Source of the DNA: Proteobacteria bacterium UBA1847
GTDB taxonomy: Bacteria > Pseudomonadota > Gammaproteobacteria > Steroidobacterales > Woeseiaceae
Length of the DNA stretch: 10,944 bases
Reading direction: 5' to 3'
Assembly: GCA_002338605.1 (NCBI GenBank)
Contig: DDIP01000016.1
Location: 3,449 to 14,392 of the forward strand
Shown: one piece after another, positions 9,923 through 10,944 of the stretch
Numbering within the stretch: position 1 is the first letter of the stretch
Layout: each line of letters opens with the position of its first letter
Made by a program: the position numbers and the translations under genes
Notes under the pieces: generated by a model
Told to the model about the DNA's origin: nothing
The model's input: only the letters and a program-made list of their open reading frames with translations
Databases searched by the model: none

Positions 9923-9949
9923 GTCGGTCAGGCGTTGCGCCTGACCGAC
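9923..9949. terminator. Perfect 12-bp hairpin at the SPFH/relA convergent junction
   Basis: GTCGGTCAGGCG (9923-9934), a 3-nt loop TTG, and CGCCTGACCGAC (9938-9949) form an uninterrupted 12-bp inverted repeat. It begins 11 nt after the SPFH stop and contains the relA stop and its last codons. It would fold in transcripts from either direction. No T-tract follows on either strand, so a classical intrinsic terminator is not shown. A 3'-end stabiliser or the barrier of a Rho-dependent terminator is more likely. A smaller palindrome, ACGGAGTCCGT (9914-9924), abuts it. Confidence 0.55.
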
Positions 9950-10944
9950 ACGACGTTCGCCAACTGTTCCAGGCGATTGATTGCAGAACTCAATGTTGGC
10001 AAATCCCGGATTTCCACGCGTAGCTTCATGATGACCTGCATTGATTTCTTGTCGGTGTGGCTCTGGATATCAAGGACATTGGCGTCCTCGTCCGCCAGTA
10101 CCGATGTGATGTCCCGAATCAATCCGCTGCGGTCAAAAGCGTGAATACTCAAGTCGACGGGGTAGGCACTGGCGTCCGATTTCCCCCAACTGGTTTCGAG
10201 GACCCGTTCCGGACTCCTTTGTTTAAGGCCCAGGAAGTTGCCGCAGTCCTGACGATGGATTGTGACACCGCGACCTTGCGTGATATAGCCGACGATCGAT
10301 TCAGGCGGGACCGGCCGGCAACACCGAGCGAAATTGCACAGCAGGTCACCGACACCGGCGACCCTGGCTGAGTCCGGCTTCGGTGTTTTTCGTCGGCTTT
10401 TGCGCCGCGGTTTGACCAGCGCTGGTTCTGTGGAGCGAAGATTCTGCAATGCCGTGGCAATCGATGCTGATGTCAGGTCACCGGCACCGAGCGATATGCA
10501 CAACGCTGCGGTGTCCTTGTGTTTCAGCTTTCTGGCGATGCTATCAGTCGATACATCCTTTTCGTTCAGGCGCGCCAACTCACGGTCCAGGATATCGCGC
10601 CCCTGTCGCAAATGCTGATCGCGATCCTGGTGGCGAAACCAGTTGCGAACCTTGGCACGGGATCTTGCGCTCGCCAAATAGCCAAGTTTCGGGCTTAGCC
10701 AGTCGCGGCTCGGTTGTGGCTGGCCACCGGTGATGATTTCCACCTTGTCACCATTCTGTACATGATGAGTCAGCGGAACGATGCGGCCATTGATTTTCGC
10801 ACCACGACATCGATGGCCGACTTCCGTATGGACGTGGTAGGCGAAATCCAGCGGCGTTGCATTCGCCGGCAGCTCGACAATATCGCCTTTTGGACTGACG
10901 GCGTAAACACGGTCTTCGAAAAAGTCATCACGGATCTGCTCAAG
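9928..10944 (-). CDS. relA: GTP pyrophosphokinase RelA, C-terminal half, cut by window edge
   Basis: Ribosome-associated (p)ppGpp synthetase of the stringent response. Only the regulatory C-terminal 338 residues are visible; the hydrolase-like and synthetase domains lie beyond the window. In visible numbering, the TGS domain (about 12-71) contains VSPKGDIVELP, ATPLDFAYHVHTEVGHRC and GRIVPLTHHVQNGD. PSRDWLSPKLGYLASARSR and WFRHQDRD lead into the helical region (about 80-175). A very basic linker (KPRRKSRRK) comes next, then the cysteine-containing zinc-finger-like domain (C203, C208, C209, H230, C234). A C-terminal ACT domain (about 263-338) closes the protein. GHRC, GAKINGRIVPL and QPSRDWL resemble RelA rather than SpoT, but the missing N-terminal half would settle whether hydrolase residues are lost. 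The gene converges on the SPFH gene with a 15-nt gap. Confidence 0.92.
   Translation of the reverse strand, partial: LEQIRDDFFEDRVYAVSPKGDIVELPANATPLDFAYHVHTEVGHRCRGAKINGRIVPLTHHVQNGDKVEIITGGQPQPSRDWLSPKLGYLASARSRAKVRNWFRHQDRDQHLRQGRDILDRELARLNEKDVSTDSIARKLKHKDTAALCISLGAGDLTSASIATALQNLRSTEPALVKPRRKSRRKTPKPDSARVAGVGDLLCNFARCCRPVPPESIVGYITQGRGVTIHRQDCGNFLGLKQRSPERVLETSWGKSDASAYPVDLSIHAFDRSGLIRDITSVLADEDANVLDIQSHTDKKSMQVIMKLRVEIRDLPTLSSAINRLEQLANVVSVRRNA

Overview
The window looks like ordinary chromosomal housekeeping DNA from a gammaproteobacterium, with GC content in the mid-50s by eye. The long-form RelA tail, the sucA-sucB-lpd operon and the NfeD/stomatin pair all resemble gammaproteobacterial versions. 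The AlkB-type alkane hydroxylase at the left edge would suit a marine or sediment lineage, but that habitat is inference. I see no rRNA, tRNA, CRISPR array, insertion sequence, prophage gene or attachment site.

Layout, left to right. (1) Positions 1-461, minus strand: the first 153 residues of an alkane 1-monooxygenase, cut by the window edge, with a good promoter-like -10 box just upstream. (2) Positions 462-747 are mostly non-coding. They hold that promoter and a possible 31-residue ORF (662-757) whose end overlaps the start of a small DUF5658-type membrane protein gene (748-1209, plus). (3) Positions 1210-1332 hold a possible weak terminator and a possible promoter. (4) Positions 1333-6884, plus strand: the complete 2-oxoglutarate dehydrogenase operon, with E1 (sucA), E2 (sucB) and E3 (lpd). 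(5) Positions 6933-8399, minus strand: a sodium:alanine/glycine-type symporter, convergent with lpd. (6) Positions 8535-9912, plus strand, divergent from the symporter: a short NfeD-family protein and a QmcA-type SPFH/stomatin protein, a pair linked to membrane microdomains. (7) Positions 9928-10944, minus strand: the C-terminal half of RelA, truncated by the right edge.

How the genes work together: E1, E2 and E3 assemble into one complex that turns 2-oxoglutarate into succinyl-CoA and NADH in the TCA cycle. The NfeD and SPFH proteins probably act as partners in the membrane. Fatty acids derived from alkane oxidation by AlkB would feed acetyl-CoA into the same TCA cycle, but the sequence shows no regulatory link. 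The remaining genes look like independent neighbours.

I found no convincing undescribed system. The most unusual non-coding structure is a perfect 12-bp inverted repeat with a 3-nt loop at the convergent end of the SPFH gene and relA. Secondary points are the overlapping micro-ORF before DUF5658, an 18-bp perfect palindrome inside lpd, and the crowded signals upstream of sucA.
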